From positions 6,275,001 through 6,339,000 of the forward strand of contig NZ_CP150265.1 in assembly GCF_037976325.1 (NCBI RefSeq): a DNA stretch of 64,000 nucleotides, given 5' to 3'. The notes beneath the pieces were generated by a model. It did not search any database and was not told where the DNA came from. It was given only the letters and a program-made list of their open reading frames with translations. Positions 9,470 to 18,369 of the stretch are shown here, in pieces (position 1 is the first letter of the stretch; the number at the start of each line of letters is the position of its first letter). The position numbers and the translations under genes were made by a program. The DNA comes from Paenibacillus sp. FSL K6-3182. Lineage in GTDB: Bacteria; Bacillota; Bacilli; Paenibacillales; Paenibacillaceae.

Positions 9470-9498
9470 ATATTATCACTCAATTGGAAATACGTCAA
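9470..9498 (-). promoter_or_regulatory. Sigma-A-type promoter of the GHL10 gene
   Basis: Minus strand TTGACG (9498-9493), a 17-base spacer, then TAATAT (9475-9470). It is followed directly by the operator-like dyad and a leader of about 190 bases to GTG 9274. Confidence 0.65.
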
Positions 9499-9769
9499 TA
9501 ACTGGAATAAAAAATATTGTTCTTCAGTGCTAAGTGATTCAGTGCTGTACTGACCCACATTCAGGAGGTAAATCAGGTGCCTCGCGTTTATCCGATCACG
9601 TTTTCAGAGGACAGAAAGGGAATAAAAGGGGGAAGAAAAAGGAAAAGAACTCCTTACACCCGTCCCTAGCGGAGCGTGCAAGAAGTTCCTATCAAAATAT
9701 TGGAGTTAAAGCATCTACTTGTTCTACCTAAGCTTCTTCGACATACTCCCAATCTGAATAAAAACTATA
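9499..9769. other. Gene-free spacer between fdhA and the GHL10 promoter
   Basis: No supported gene. A purine-rich stretch (about 9605-9645) and an imperfect inverted repeat GAACTCCTT/AAGAAGTTC (about 9648-9688) are visible. The latter might help end the fdhA transcript, but it has no clear U-tract. Confidence 0.3.
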
Positions 9770-10984
9770 TTATTTAACGACGCCATGGGGATCTATAACA
9801 AATTTCCGGGAAACGCCGCGATCAAAATCTTGATACGCTTTTGGAGCGTCATTTAATGAGATAAGTGTGGCATTCACGGCTTTAGCAATTTGTGCACGTC
9901 CGCTCATGATCGCCATCATTAATTCTCTGTTGTATTTCATAACTGGCGTTTGGCCTGTCACAAACGTATGGGACTTCGCCCAACCGAGACCAAAACGAAT
10001 TTTCAATGTTCCAATTTTCGAATCCTCATCCACAGCACCTGGATCCCCTGTAACATAAAGTCCCGGAATTCCTAAGCTGCCGCCTGCACGAGTAACTTCC
10101 ATAATGGAGTTCAATACCGTTGCTGGCGCTTCGCCATGCCCCTCCCCATGCCCATGCGCTTCAAAACCAACACAATCTATCGCCGAATCTACTTCAGGAG
10201 ATCCCAAAATTTGATCAATTTGTCCAGCCAAATCACCATTCTCACGCAGATTAATCGTCTCACAACCAAAGCTTTTCGCTTGGGCAAGACGCTCTGCATT
10301 TAAATCACCGACGATAACAACCGCTGCCCCTAGCAATTGAGCAGAATGCGCTGCAGCAAGACCTACCGGACCTGCACCGGCAACATATACCGTTGAACCC
10401 GGGCGAACTCCAGCACTAACCGCACCATGATAACCTGTTGGGAAAATATCAGAGAGCATCGTTAAATCCAGAATTTTTTCCATTGCTTTCTCTTTATCTG
10501 GGAACTTCAATAACTGAAAGTCTGCGTATGGAACCATGACATATTCGGATTGCCCGCCAACCCATCCACCCATATCCACATAACCATAAGCAGAACCAGG
10601 ACGATCTGGATTGACATTTAAACATATATTTGTATTACGTTCTTTACAACTTCGACAACGGCCACAAGCAATATTAAAAGGAACAGAGACCAAGTCACCC
10701 TTTTTTATAAACTCGACATCACGACCTACTTCAATAACTTCACCTGTTATCTCATGGCCTAAGATAAGACCAGATGGAGCCGTTGTCCTTCCTCTAACCA
10801 TGTGCTGATCGCTTCCGCAAATATTCGTTGTAATCACTTTCAGAATAACCCCATGCTCACATTTACGTCCTACATTCAATGGATTGACACCCGGTCCATC
10901 CTTCAATACCAAGTCTGGATAAGCGGTGTCTCGTACCTCAACACTTCCCGGCTTACTATAAACAACTGCCTTATTTCCAGACAT
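9770..10984 (-). CDS. fdhA: Zinc-dependent formaldehyde dehydrogenase, glutathione-independent type
   Basis: 404 residues of the medium-chain alcohol dehydrogenase family. NICGSDQHMVRG carries the catalytic-zinc Cys, GHEITGEV the zinc His-Glu, and CGRCRSCKERNTNIC the four structural-zinc cysteines. VYVAGAGPVGLAAA is the NAD-binding Rossmann motif. AYGYVDMGGWVGGQ and RFGLGWAKSH, and the overall length, match the Pseudomonas putida FdhA dismutating formaldehyde dehydrogenase rather than ordinary ADHs. It oxidises formaldehyde to formate with tightly bound NAD. The start ATG 10984 follows GGAGATGAGAAC. It lies 91 bases downstream of the NHL gene and may be cotranscribed with it. Confidence 0.9.
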   Translation of the reverse strand: MSGNKAVVYSKPGSVEVRDTAYPDLVLKDGPGVNPLNVGRKCEHGVILKVITTNICGSDQHMVRGRTTAPSGLILGHEITGEVIEVGRDVEFIKKGDLVSVPFNIACGRCRSCKERNTNICLNVNPDRPGSAYGYVDMGGWVGGQSEYVMVPYADFQLLKFPDKEKAMEKILDLTMLSDIFPTGYHGAVSAGVRPGSTVYVAGAGPVGLAAAHSAQLLGAAVVIVGDLNAERLAQAKSFGCETINLRENGDLAGQIDQILGSPEVDSAIDCVGFEAHGHGEGHGEAPATVLNSIMEVTRAGGSLGIPGLYVTGDPGAVDEDSKIGTLKIRFGLGWAKSHTFVTGQTPVMKYNRELMMAIMSGRAQIAKAVNATLISLNDAPKAYQDFDRGVSRKFVIDPHGVVK

Positions 10985-11075
10985 GTTCTCATCTCCATTG
11001 ACTAGATTATTTAATTACAGTTTAGATGCTTTATCAGCCTGTATGCCTAAATAATGAAGATTCTTTACCACGAAA

Positions 11076-12008
11076 TTATGCAAGTGTAAGCTTAGTTATA
11101 CGTCCATCGAAAATCCATTCCGCAACATAGACAGAACCTTTGGAATCCACACAAATACCATGTGGTGAACTAAATTTATTATCCCTGTAGTAAGACTTAG
11201 GCAAATTCGGCCAGCCTGCTTGTTTGTAAGCCTGCTGATCTTCACCTAAATGACAGATCAACCGATCATTTTTGTCGAAGATCGTAATCCGACTGTTTAA
11301 GTCTGGGAAGAAGAGATCGTCCCCGTGATAATAGAAGCTGCAGGGCTGATCCATGTCATCGACGATGGCTCTTTTGAAATCGCCCTGTAGAGTGAAGACT
11401 TGAATCCGATGATTGCCACGATCAGCTACATAAACTTCTTCTATCCCACTACGAATATCAATCGAAATACCATGCGGGCAGTTTAACTGTCCTAATTCCG
11501 TACCTTTCCCACCCCAGGAACGGATATATTCTCCTGCTGCTGTATATTGATGAATCCAGCTTTGTCCATAACCATCGGATACATAAATATCACCATTTGC
11601 CGAAACGGCTACATCTGTAGGGACATATTTAAGCTCCTCGTTATAAATATCAGGACGATCAGGTGTTCCCAATGTCAATAAGTGTTTTCCGCTCAAATCC
11701 ATTTTCACAACATTACCGCGAGCTGTGTCTGTGATATAAAGGTATTCGCTATTTTGCTCCTTATGAAGATAAAATCCGTGTGCGCCACCCTCGAACTCTT
11801 CGCCCCAAGCCGCTTGAAACTCCCCGTTCTGATCAAATTTGAAAATGGAGGGCTTTCCTGTATGAAAGACATAAACATTATCCTGTTGGTCTACGACGAT
11901 TCCATGTGTATAGCCAAACTCCAAGTGAGAAGGAAGCTTTGCCCAGCCTTGAACAAGATCGTAGCTGCGTGCCGTATTTCCTAATTGCGGTGTTTTGTTT
12001 GTGATCAT
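11076..12008 (-). CDS. NHL-repeat six-bladed beta-propeller protein
   Basis: 310 residues with repeating NHL blades: THGIVVDQQDNVYVFHTG, VPTDVAVSANGDIYVSDG, CPHGISIDIRSGIEEVYVADRGNHRIQVF and SPHGICVDSKGSVYVAEW. There is no signal peptide, so it is probably cytoplasmic. The HG/DxxG pattern resembles the propeller of peptidyl-amidoglycolate lyase-like proteins, but catalytic function cannot be claimed. The start ATG 12008 has GAGG seven bases upstream. It sits between the Gfo/Idh/MocA dehydrogenase and fdhA, all on the minus strand, which suggests one catabolic module. Confidence 0.8.
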   Translation of the reverse strand: MITNKTPQLGNTARSYDLVQGWAKLPSHLEFGYTHGIVVDQQDNVYVFHTGKPSIFKFDQNGEFQAAWGEEFEGGAHGFYLHKEQNSEYLYITDTARGNVVKMDLSGKHLLTLGTPDRPDIYNEELKYVPTDVAVSANGDIYVSDGYGQSWIHQYTAAGEYIRSWGGKGTELGQLNCPHGISIDIRSGIEEVYVADRGNHRIQVFTLQGDFKRAIVDDMDQPCSFYYHGDDLFFPDLNSRITIFDKNDRLICHLGEDQQAYKQAGWPNLPKSYYRDNKFSSPHGICVDSKGSVYVAEWIFDGRITKLTLA

Positions 12009-12052
12009 ATTTAAATCCTCTTTTCCTTAGTTGAGTGATTAACTTTTTTGTT

Positions 12053-12066
12053 AGCAAACGCTATCA
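12053..12066. promoter_or_regulatory. Weak CcpA cre-like site before the NHL gene
   Basis: AGCAAACGCTATCA matches the cre consensus at 12 of 14 positions, 45 bases upstream of the NHL gene start. It suggests catabolite repression of the NHL-fdhA pair. Confidence 0.35.
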
Positions 12067-12335
12067 TGAATTGACTCATCATTTGATTTAAGATCAGCTT
12101 CTACCCGTCACGAATCAACAAATGATAGTGTTGTCTGATATGATAAACTCCCAAACTAAATTAGTCTTTGAACTGACGAGACTTAATTTTGCACTATGTG
12201 GACATTTTGATAAAAAAACGGAGATTTTGATCATTGGCTTCTTCATTAAAAGAAGAAGGGAAGGCTTTTCTGCAAACACGGCTTTCGGAGACAAGCAGGA
12301 CACACACAGGAACAAAGCCAGACTGAAAGTCACAA
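12067..12335. other. Gene-free spacer between the NHL and Gfo/Idh/MocA genes
   Basis: Open frames of 72-79 codons exist on both strands, but neither has a convincing ribosome binding site or recognisable protein. The spacer presumably holds the NHL promoter. No strong terminator is visible. Confidence 0.3.
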
Positions 12336-13610
12336 TCAGTTACTATTCTTTAATTCATTGATATATTCTTCCATCAAAATAACTCGGCTTTCCAAACGCG
12401 ATTTTTCAGCGGCGAAAGCAATCAGATGACTCTTTACAGAAACACCTGCACCTGTAAGCCCTTCTTCCTTCCCATCACTCCGAACAAGACGTACAAAATC
12501 TCTCATTATACCTGTATCACCGCCGCCATGACCTGCCAAGTCCGTATCCAAAGTGATAGTCTCCGTCTCCCGAGTAACAAAGCTCGTCACTTCAATTACA
12601 TTCTTCTCCATATCGCCTCTGATCTGACCATGAGTGCCCATTAGCTTCACCGAGCGTCCGCCTTCATAAGTAAATGCGCTCATTGTGAACGCAACCGTCA
12701 CTTCATTTGCAAATTCCATGTTCACTACCTGATGATCGACCACATTGTTATCGCAATGATACACGCATCTTCCATATTGCCCATTTTTCAGTGCTCGAAG
12801 CACTCCCTCATCACTTGTATCGTTGCTAACAACCGTGCGCAGCACTTCACCCACCCAATCATCTCGTTCAATATACATTTTAGGTGCATAATAAGGGCAA
12901 CTGTCCTGCACGGAGCAACCGTCTAAGCAGTACTTAGGCGCGCCTTCCGGCGCACTTTCTTTGCGGAAATGAGTTAATGAGCCGAAAGATGAAACTTTAG
13001 TACAATCTGCATCAACAAGCCATTGTAATATATCCATGTCATGGCAGCTTTTCGCCAGAATCATTGGACTCGAAACCTCTGAATCACTCCAGTTTCCTCT
13101 TACAAAGCTATGTGCTTGGTGACGATGTTCTACATTTTCAGTATGTTGAATTGAAACGAGTTTGCCGATTTTTCCCTCCGTAATAATCTGCTTGATCGTT
13201 GAAAAAAAGTCCGTATACCTAAGTACATGACATATCGAAAATACCCGATTATATTTCTCAGCATATTCCCCCATGACAATACATTCTCTTGGATCGGGTG
13301 ACATCGGCTTTTCCATTAGCACATGGTACCCTTTCTCCAATGCTTTCAACGCAGGCTCATAGTGCATTTTATCCTGAGTACAGATGAGAATCGCATCGGC
13401 TAGCTTCGGCCCTGCAAGCAGATCCTCCCAGTTCGAGTAACAATTCTCATTCAGAACACCATGGTCTTTTTGGAATCGCTCTCTTCGCTCAGGATCGATA
13501 TCCGCAACGGCAACGAATTGAATGTCGTCTGGATGTTGCAAGGCATATGGAGCGTAAGCACCTCCCCCTCTTTGTCCAGCTCCAATTAATACAGCAGTAA
13601 TTTTTTTCAT
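12336..13610 (-). CDS. Gfo/Idh/MocA-family NAD(P)-dependent dehydrogenase
   Basis: About 424 residues. The N-terminal Rossmann fold has TAVLIGAGQRGGGAYAPYAL and FVAVADIDPERRERFQ, followed by the family EKPMSPDP motif (EKP, dinucleotide contact). SCHDMDILQWL carries the usual catalytic-type His-Asp of the C-terminal domain. A Cys-rich insert (about 195-225, YCLDGCSVQDSCPYYAPK) is seen in a subgroup found with Paenibacillus sugar loci. Start ATG 13610 is chosen over 13628 because GGAG lies seven bases upstream. It probably oxidises a sugar or inositol derivative. Context links it to the NHL and formaldehyde dehydrogenase genes downstream. Confidence 0.85.
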   Translation of the reverse strand: MKKITAVLIGAGQRGGGAYAPYALQHPDDIQFVAVADIDPERRERFQKDHGVLNENCYSNWEDLLAGPKLADAILICTQDKMHYEPALKALEKGYHVLMEKPMSPDPRECIVMGEYAEKYNRVFSICHVLRYTDFFSTIKQIITEGKIGKLVSIQHTENVEHRHQAHSFVRGNWSDSEVSSPMILAKSCHDMDILQWLVDADCTKVSSFGSLTHFRKESAPEGAPKYCLDGCSVQDSCPYYAPKMYIERDDWVGEVLRTVVSNDTSDEGVLRALKNGQYGRCVYHCDNNVVDHQVVNMEFANEVTVAFTMSAFTYEGGRSVKLMGTHGQIRGDMEKNVIEVTSFVTRETETITLDTDLAGHGGGDTGIMRDFVRLVRSDGKEEGLTGAGVSVKSHLIAFAAEKSRLESRVILMEEYINELKNSN

Positions 13611-13771
13611 TCCTGTGCTCCACTCCATCTCTATTGTTAGTTAATATCAGCTTAAATAGGTTCGTCCATTTTGAAAATAATAAAAAGTTTGTATTTCTTC
13701 GAAAAGTAATACAAATCGACTACTATTTAATATCATTTCTCTGAATTCAATCTGATAACTTTCAAGTTAAT

Positions 13772-13806
13772 AAAAAAAAGCCCAATATCCGCAATGGAAT
13801 CAGGCT
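13772..13806 (-). terminator. Rho-independent terminator of the AraC-type gene
   Basis: On the minus strand AGCCTGAT (13806-13799) pairs with ATTGGGCT (13786-13779), including two G-U pairs. The inner TCC/GGA stem extends it, and eight U's follow. Confidence 0.75.
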
Positions 13807-13819
13807 CTTCAGAACGATG

Positions 13820-16210
13820 CTAATATTGAAATGGCATATCATTTTCATGATCTATCTCTTGCCCAAGCTGCAGTCTGTAATCACTCAAGGACATGCCAAA
13901 ATGCTTTTTAAATCGCGTGTAAAAATAATTATTCCTCTCTAGTCCCACCTTTTCAATAATGGATGTTAAAGGAAGCTGCGTATTGCGCATATATTCGTCC
14001 AGTTTTTGCATTCGCGTGTCGAAAATATACTGCGCAATAGACTGCCCATGTGCAGTTTTGAATATATGGCCAACATAGTTAGATGATAACCGTAATTTTT
14101 CGGCGATAGAGCTCAGGCATAATTCTGTGTTGGAATATTCTTGCTCGACAATTGCGACAATACGTTGGATCAGATGGTCATTACTATTGGAAGTGTTCCT
14201 GAGAACCTCCACTTTATTACACAGCTTCTGTAAAAATGAATCCATTACGCTGTCCATATCTGTACTCACTTCTGCATTTTGAATCCCGCGCAAAAACTTT
14301 TGTAGAGTTAACTCCTGGCTATCCTTTACTGCAGGCATCTTGCTTAGCACACTGGAGTAAACACTGTAAATCAAATGAACAATGCAATACAAAATTTCGT
14401 CGTAAGTGTATTGATATAACTTTGGACTAATACTTTGATAGATTGCGGCAGCAGATTCATAATTGCCCTCGAGTACTTTCTCAACCAACTGCTCTTCTTT
14501 CTTGACGGGTATATGAAAATTATCCGTGTTGATTTCATCCATCATGTAAGGAGTAATAATACAACCATGTCCATAGCGCATCTTCAACAGAATGGAGCCC
14601 TTCATATTATTGTACATGCTAGGTAAATGCTCAATCCCCTGAAACATCGTGCTATACGCCATAGATAAAGAAATACGAAGATACTTAAGTGTATTACTGT
14701 GTACCTCGAGCAAGTAACGCTCTATTTTCTCCTGCAGCACTTTATATTGGGTTACTGTGGAACAATCCATAATCACTACGAATTTATCGGGCTCACTGCT
14801 GAAAATTTCGCACACACCATAGTCCGCTGCCAGTTCTGTTGCAATATTCACAATAGCATAGCGTAGTGCCCATCGTTCCTTCTGGCTATTCACTGATACA
14901 AATTGGCTGTAATTATCGATTTTAATGAGACACATGCACAACTGACTGGTGGCGATATAATCCAGTTTGATGTCATGTAGTTTCTCCTGCACTTGGTCTA
15001 TAGAGTGTGTAGTACTATCACTTAATAGTGCATTAAGAAAGTCTTGTTTGACCGCATAGCCTGCTTCATGGATTATTTTATCAAGCTGTTGATTTCTCTC
15101 TTTCATAGACTCGAATACAGACAAAATAAATTGAAATTCTTCCATTCTCGAAATGACTACATCGTTTTTCTCAGAAGCTTCGCCGTTAATAATTTTCGTA
15201 ATTGTTTGAATCGGATGATTCAGTCTGCGAGCCAAGTACAGACAAATTATTGCGCAAATGATAAATACAACAATTACGATACCCGCAGACACCATTGATG
15301 CTTTAATTACATCCTTAAACGTTTCTTTTACAGGAGTAAGGCCCATAATGTACCAATTGTTTGCGTTGCTTTTACTGCTGGATACCAAATAGCTGATACC
15401 CCCAATTTCTCGGATCTGATTATTGCTTCCAACTAGTTCATTTGCTTGCTGGCTTAATCCGCCTACTTCACTCATATTATGCTCAAACTCCGGTGTGAGC
15501 GTCTTACTTAGAACAGAGCCGTTTGAATCAACGACTAAAAAAGAAGATTTCGTTTCAGGGTTATTGCCATTGATCGCTTGAATAGATTCCGTAAGCGCTT
15601 TCGTGCGAATGTTGACGACAATAGCGTTTTTCAAGCCCGATAAAGTCTCCCCCGGTTCAAATAATATATAGGAACATGTATCGGCCGATTGCGTTGCTTC
15701 TTCTACAGATGTCACAATAGGCCGACCACGATACGCCGCTATAAAATTTTTATCGGTTAGCAGCGCTACAATCGCTTGATCTGAGAAGGTAGAGGCTGAT
15801 TGGCGTTCACCGCTCCTTGAAGAATAAAACAAATCCGCCCCCGCATTGTAAAGATAAACGCTATCGATATCTTTTAGTGTCAGAAAGTGCTTGTCAATGA
15901 CCTTGCTTGCTAAAATCGCCACGATCTCATCATTTTTCTTCATATTAATAAATTGGATGATATCTTTATCGCTGTACAGTGCATTTCCTAATTTTTTTGC
16001 AGTCTCATCTAGGTAGGTAATACTGTAATTGTAATGTTCAATCAGCTCATGATTGAAGCGGTTAATCATCGAGATACTCGTGCGTAAATAAGTAATGGTC
16101 AAGAAAACAGTAAGCAATACAGTGATGAGGATCGTAATAATCAGAAAGGAGAAGAATGATTTGCGAAAAAAGCTCGTACTGTTTTTTTCCAATATCCTCG
16201 GTAGCTTCAT
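13820..16210 (-). CDS. Membrane-bound AraC-family transcriptional regulator
   Basis: About 796 residues from ATG 16210, which has GGGGG seven bases upstream; the frame runs 28 codons further but without a site. One membrane helix lies at about 20-42, then an extracellular sensor of about 270 residues and a second helix at about 308-330 (VIVVFIICAIICLYLARRL). A HAMP-like and central cytoplasmic region follows, and an AraC/XylS double helix-turn-helix lies at about 690-785 (IAEKLRLSSNYVGHIFK, GLERNNYFYTRFKKHFG). Such one-component sensors control adjacent LplB/LplC sugar importers in Paenibacillus. Here it is divergent from exactly such an importer at 16448-19962, so it likely activates it when an external sugar is sensed. 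Confidence 0.88.
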   Translation of the reverse strand: MKLPRILEKNSTSFFRKSFFSFLIITILITVLLTVFLTITYLRTSISMINRFNHELIEHYNYSITYLDETAKKLGNALYSDKDIIQFINMKKNDEIVAILASKVIDKHFLTLKDIDSVYLYNAGADLFYSSRSGERQSASTFSDQAIVALLTDKNFIAAYRGRPIVTSVEEATQSADTCSYILFEPGETLSGLKNAIVVNIRTKALTESIQAINGNNPETKSSFLVVDSNGSVLSKTLTPEFEHNMSEVGGLSQQANELVGSNNQIREIGGISYLVSSSKSNANNWYIMGLTPVKETFKDVIKASMVSAGIVIVVFIICAIICLYLARRLNHPIQTITKIINGEASEKNDVVISRMEEFQFILSVFESMKERNQQLDKIIHEAGYAVKQDFLNALLSDSTTHSIDQVQEKLHDIKLDYIATSQLCMCLIKIDNYSQFVSVNSQKERWALRYAIVNIATELAADYGVCEIFSSEPDKFVVIMDCSTVTQYKVLQEKIERYLLEVHSNTLKYLRISLSMAYSTMFQGIEHLPSMYNNMKGSILLKMRYGHGCIITPYMMDEINTDNFHIPVKKEEQLVEKVLEGNYESAAAIYQSISPKLYQYTYDEILYCIVHLIYSVYSSVLSKMPAVKDSQELTLQKFLRGIQNAEVSTDMDSVMDSFLQKLCNKVEVLRNTSNSNDHLIQRIVAIVEQEYSNTELCLSSIAEKLRLSSNYVGHIFKTAHGQSIAQYIFDTRMQKLDEYMRNTQLPLTSIIEKVGLERNNYFYTRFKKHFGMSLSDYRLQLGQEIDHENDMPFQY

Positions 16211-16447
16211 TGTGATCCCCCAGTTCATACGACTTCGATTTTCTATGTATTTACAATTATCATCATAATAGCATAAGTATCCATTTAGCATCACAACGAT
16301 TAAAGCTCTTTGTAGATTTCATTATTTTTTAGAGATGCCTTCTGTCGAAAAACTAAGAGAATGATGGTTTTGATTGTTGTGGATAAAAGTACCACTAAAT
16401 ACAATGAGGGAAGTAAAAGATTAATTGCAAGGAAGGGGGTGATCTCA

Positions 16448-17401
16448 ATGAAACTAACTACAAGATCAATTCATAACAGAACATTGCGCAGCGTACGTAA
16501 ACAGTTTCCTTTCTATTTAATGATGTCACCTGGTCTACTATTCATTGCAATCATGTGTTATATCCCAATGGGCGGTGTCATAATCGCCTTCAAAGATTAC
16601 AATGCACGCGATGGTATATTCGGAAGCGCATGGATGGATCCGCTGTTCAAAAACTTCGAATTTTTCTTTAAATCCGAAACAGCGAAAATTGTTACGTTCA
16701 ATACACTTTTCTACAATATCATAGAGATGGTTACCGTTACGCTCGGTGCACTAATATTGGCCATTCTATTGAGCGAAGTGAAAAATAAAAAGCTCTCAGC
16801 CACCTATAAAGGTGCTTTATTGCTGCCAGTTTTCCTTTCGTGGATTGTAGTTCAGTATATTGTGTTCGGTATGCTTAGTGTAGACCGAGGTATTGTCAAC
16901 AATGTTATCGAATCAAATGGTGGAGAAGCTATTTACTGGTACAGTGAGCCTTCACATTGGCACTATATTCTTCCCTTAGCCTATCTGTGGAAGAATATCG
17001 GTTACTATTCGGTATTGTATGTAGCAGCGATCGCGGGGATTAATACGGACTATTATGAAGCTGCTCAATTGGATGGCGCTTCGAAGTGGCAGCAAGTCAA
17101 ATATGTTACACTGCCGCTGCTGAAACCAATAATTATCGTCCTCATGTTGTTATGGGTAGGTAAGTTGTTCAATGGCGGATTGGGCGACTGGAATGGATTC
17201 TATACCCTTTCCAATGATTCAGGAGCACTATATGGTGCAACAGATGTTATAGACACCCTTGTATTCCGCTCTCTGAAAAAGCTGAACGACTATGGCATGT
17301 CGTCTGCAATTGGTCTATATCAGGCAGTGATCGGTCTCGTTCTTGTCCTGATTTCTAACTATATTATTAAAAAAACAGACCCCGACAGCGCCTTATTTTA
17401 A
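16448..17401 (+). CDS. Sugar ABC transporter permease, LplB type
   Basis: 317 residues with six membrane helices. The EAA loop is YEAAQLDGASKWQQVKYVTLP. The start ATG 16448 follows AAGGGGGTGATCTCA; the frame continues 29 codons upstream without a site. First gene of the second importer, divergent from the AraC-type sensor. The 237-base gap between the two genes must hold both promoters, but no clear match was picked out by eye. Confidence 0.9.
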   Translation: MKLTTRSIHNRTLRSVRKQFPFYLMMSPGLLFIAIMCYIPMGGVIIAFKDYNARDGIFGSAWMDPLFKNFEFFFKSETAKIVTFNTLFYNIIEMVTVTLGALILAILLSEVKNKKLSATYKGALLLPVFLSWIVVQYIVFGMLSVDRGIVNNVIESNGGEAIYWYSEPSHWHYILPLAYLWKNIGYYSVLYVAAIAGINTDYYEAAQLDGASKWQQVKYVTLPLLKPIIIVLMLLWVGKLFNGGLGDWNGFYTLSNDSGALYGATDVIDTLVFRSLKKLNDYGMSSAIGLYQAVIGLVLVLISNYIIKKTDPDSALF

Positions 17402-17432
17402 TCGATCAGCGTAGAGAAAGGGAGGGATTTTC

Positions 17433-18320
17433 ATTTTAGCAAGAAACTTTCACGTGTCAAAAATCGTGATTCATCTCATATTCATTGTATCAGCACTAGC
17501 CTGTATCATTCCGCTGCTATTAGTTGTATCGATATCGTTTACAGCTGAAAAGTCGCTTATGGTCGACGGATATAATTTTTGGCCCAAAGTGTTCGATATT
17601 TCAGCTTATCGATACGTATTTAGCGGAGCAGGCTCGATTGCCAATGCATACGCAGTAACGATCTTTGTAACCGTTGTTGGTACGCTGCTGCATTTACTTG
17701 TTACTTCGATGCTGTCCTATTCGTTGACGCGACCTGAAGTTACCTATCGAAATGCACTCACTTTATTCGTGTACCTTCCCGTGCTGTTCAATGGCGGACT
17801 TGTTCCATCCTACATTTTAATAACACGATATTTGCATCTTAAGAATACCATCTGGGTTCTCATTGTCGTCTTCCTTGTGTCAGCGATCAATGTGCTCATT
17901 ATGAAAAACTTTTTCAAATCGATTCCTAGTTCCTTGTTCGAGTCTGCACGCATAGACGGCTCAGGTGAAATTCGTACTTTTTTCAGTATTGCACTTCCAC
18001 TTTCAAAACCGTCACTGGCGACTATCGGTCTGTTCACAGCGATTTCCTACTGGAATGACTGGACGACCACTGCCTTGTATATCGAAAAGCCGAAGCTGTA
18101 CACATTGCAATATTTACTGCAATCTTTAATGAACAATATCGGCTATTTGCAAGCCAATGAAGCAGCATCTAAATCTATGGAAGCCGCTATCGGCATGCTT
18201 CCTAGTGAAGGAGCACGGATGGCGACCTGTGTACTTGCCATCGGTCCGATTATATTACTGTATCCTTTTCTACAGAAGTATTTCGAAAAAGGCTTAACAA
18301 TAGGTGCTGTAAAAGAGTAA
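17433..18320 (+). CDS. Sugar ABC transporter permease, LplC type, with a possible AUU start
   Basis: About 295 residues with six helices. EAA-type loop FESARIDGSGEIRTFFSIALP and C-terminus KYFEKGLTIGAVKE. The first conventional in-frame start is GTG 17454, which has no ribosome binding site. An excellent AAAGGGAGGGA lies at 17417-17427, and the codon at the right distance in frame is ATT 17433 (ATT TTA GCA AGA AAC). AUU is a known rare initiator (infC). If GTG 17454 is used instead, the protein is seven residues shorter. It is 31 bases downstream of the LplB gene, in the same operon. Confidence 0.85.
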   Translation: MLARNFHVSKIVIHLIFIVSALACIIPLLLVVSISFTAEKSLMVDGYNFWPKVFDISAYRYVFSGAGSIANAYAVTIFVTVVGTLLHLLVTSMLSYSLTRPEVTYRNALTLFVYLPVLFNGGLVPSYILITRYLHLKNTIWVLIVVFLVSAINVLIMKNFFKSIPSSLFESARIDGSGEIRTFFSIALPLSKPSLATIGLFTAISYWNDWTTTALYIEKPKLYTLQYLLQSLMNNIGYLQANEAASKSMEAAIGMLPSEGARMATCVLAIGPIILLYPFLQKYFEKGLTIGAVKE

Positions 18321-18369
18321 TTTTACAAGAATCTAGTTGAGAATAAAATTAGATTTTAGGGGGATATCA

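Noticed and set aside
9534..9731. 65-codon plus-strand gene upstream of the GHL10 promoter
   Set aside because: Composition is low-complexity Lys/Gly from a purine-rich stretch, and there is no start context.
12115..12361. Small genes on either strand between the NHL and Gfo/Idh/MocA genes
   Set aside because: Both frames overlap each other, lack a good ribosome binding site and resemble no protein. The minus frame has a signal-like start, which is common by chance in AT-rich DNA.
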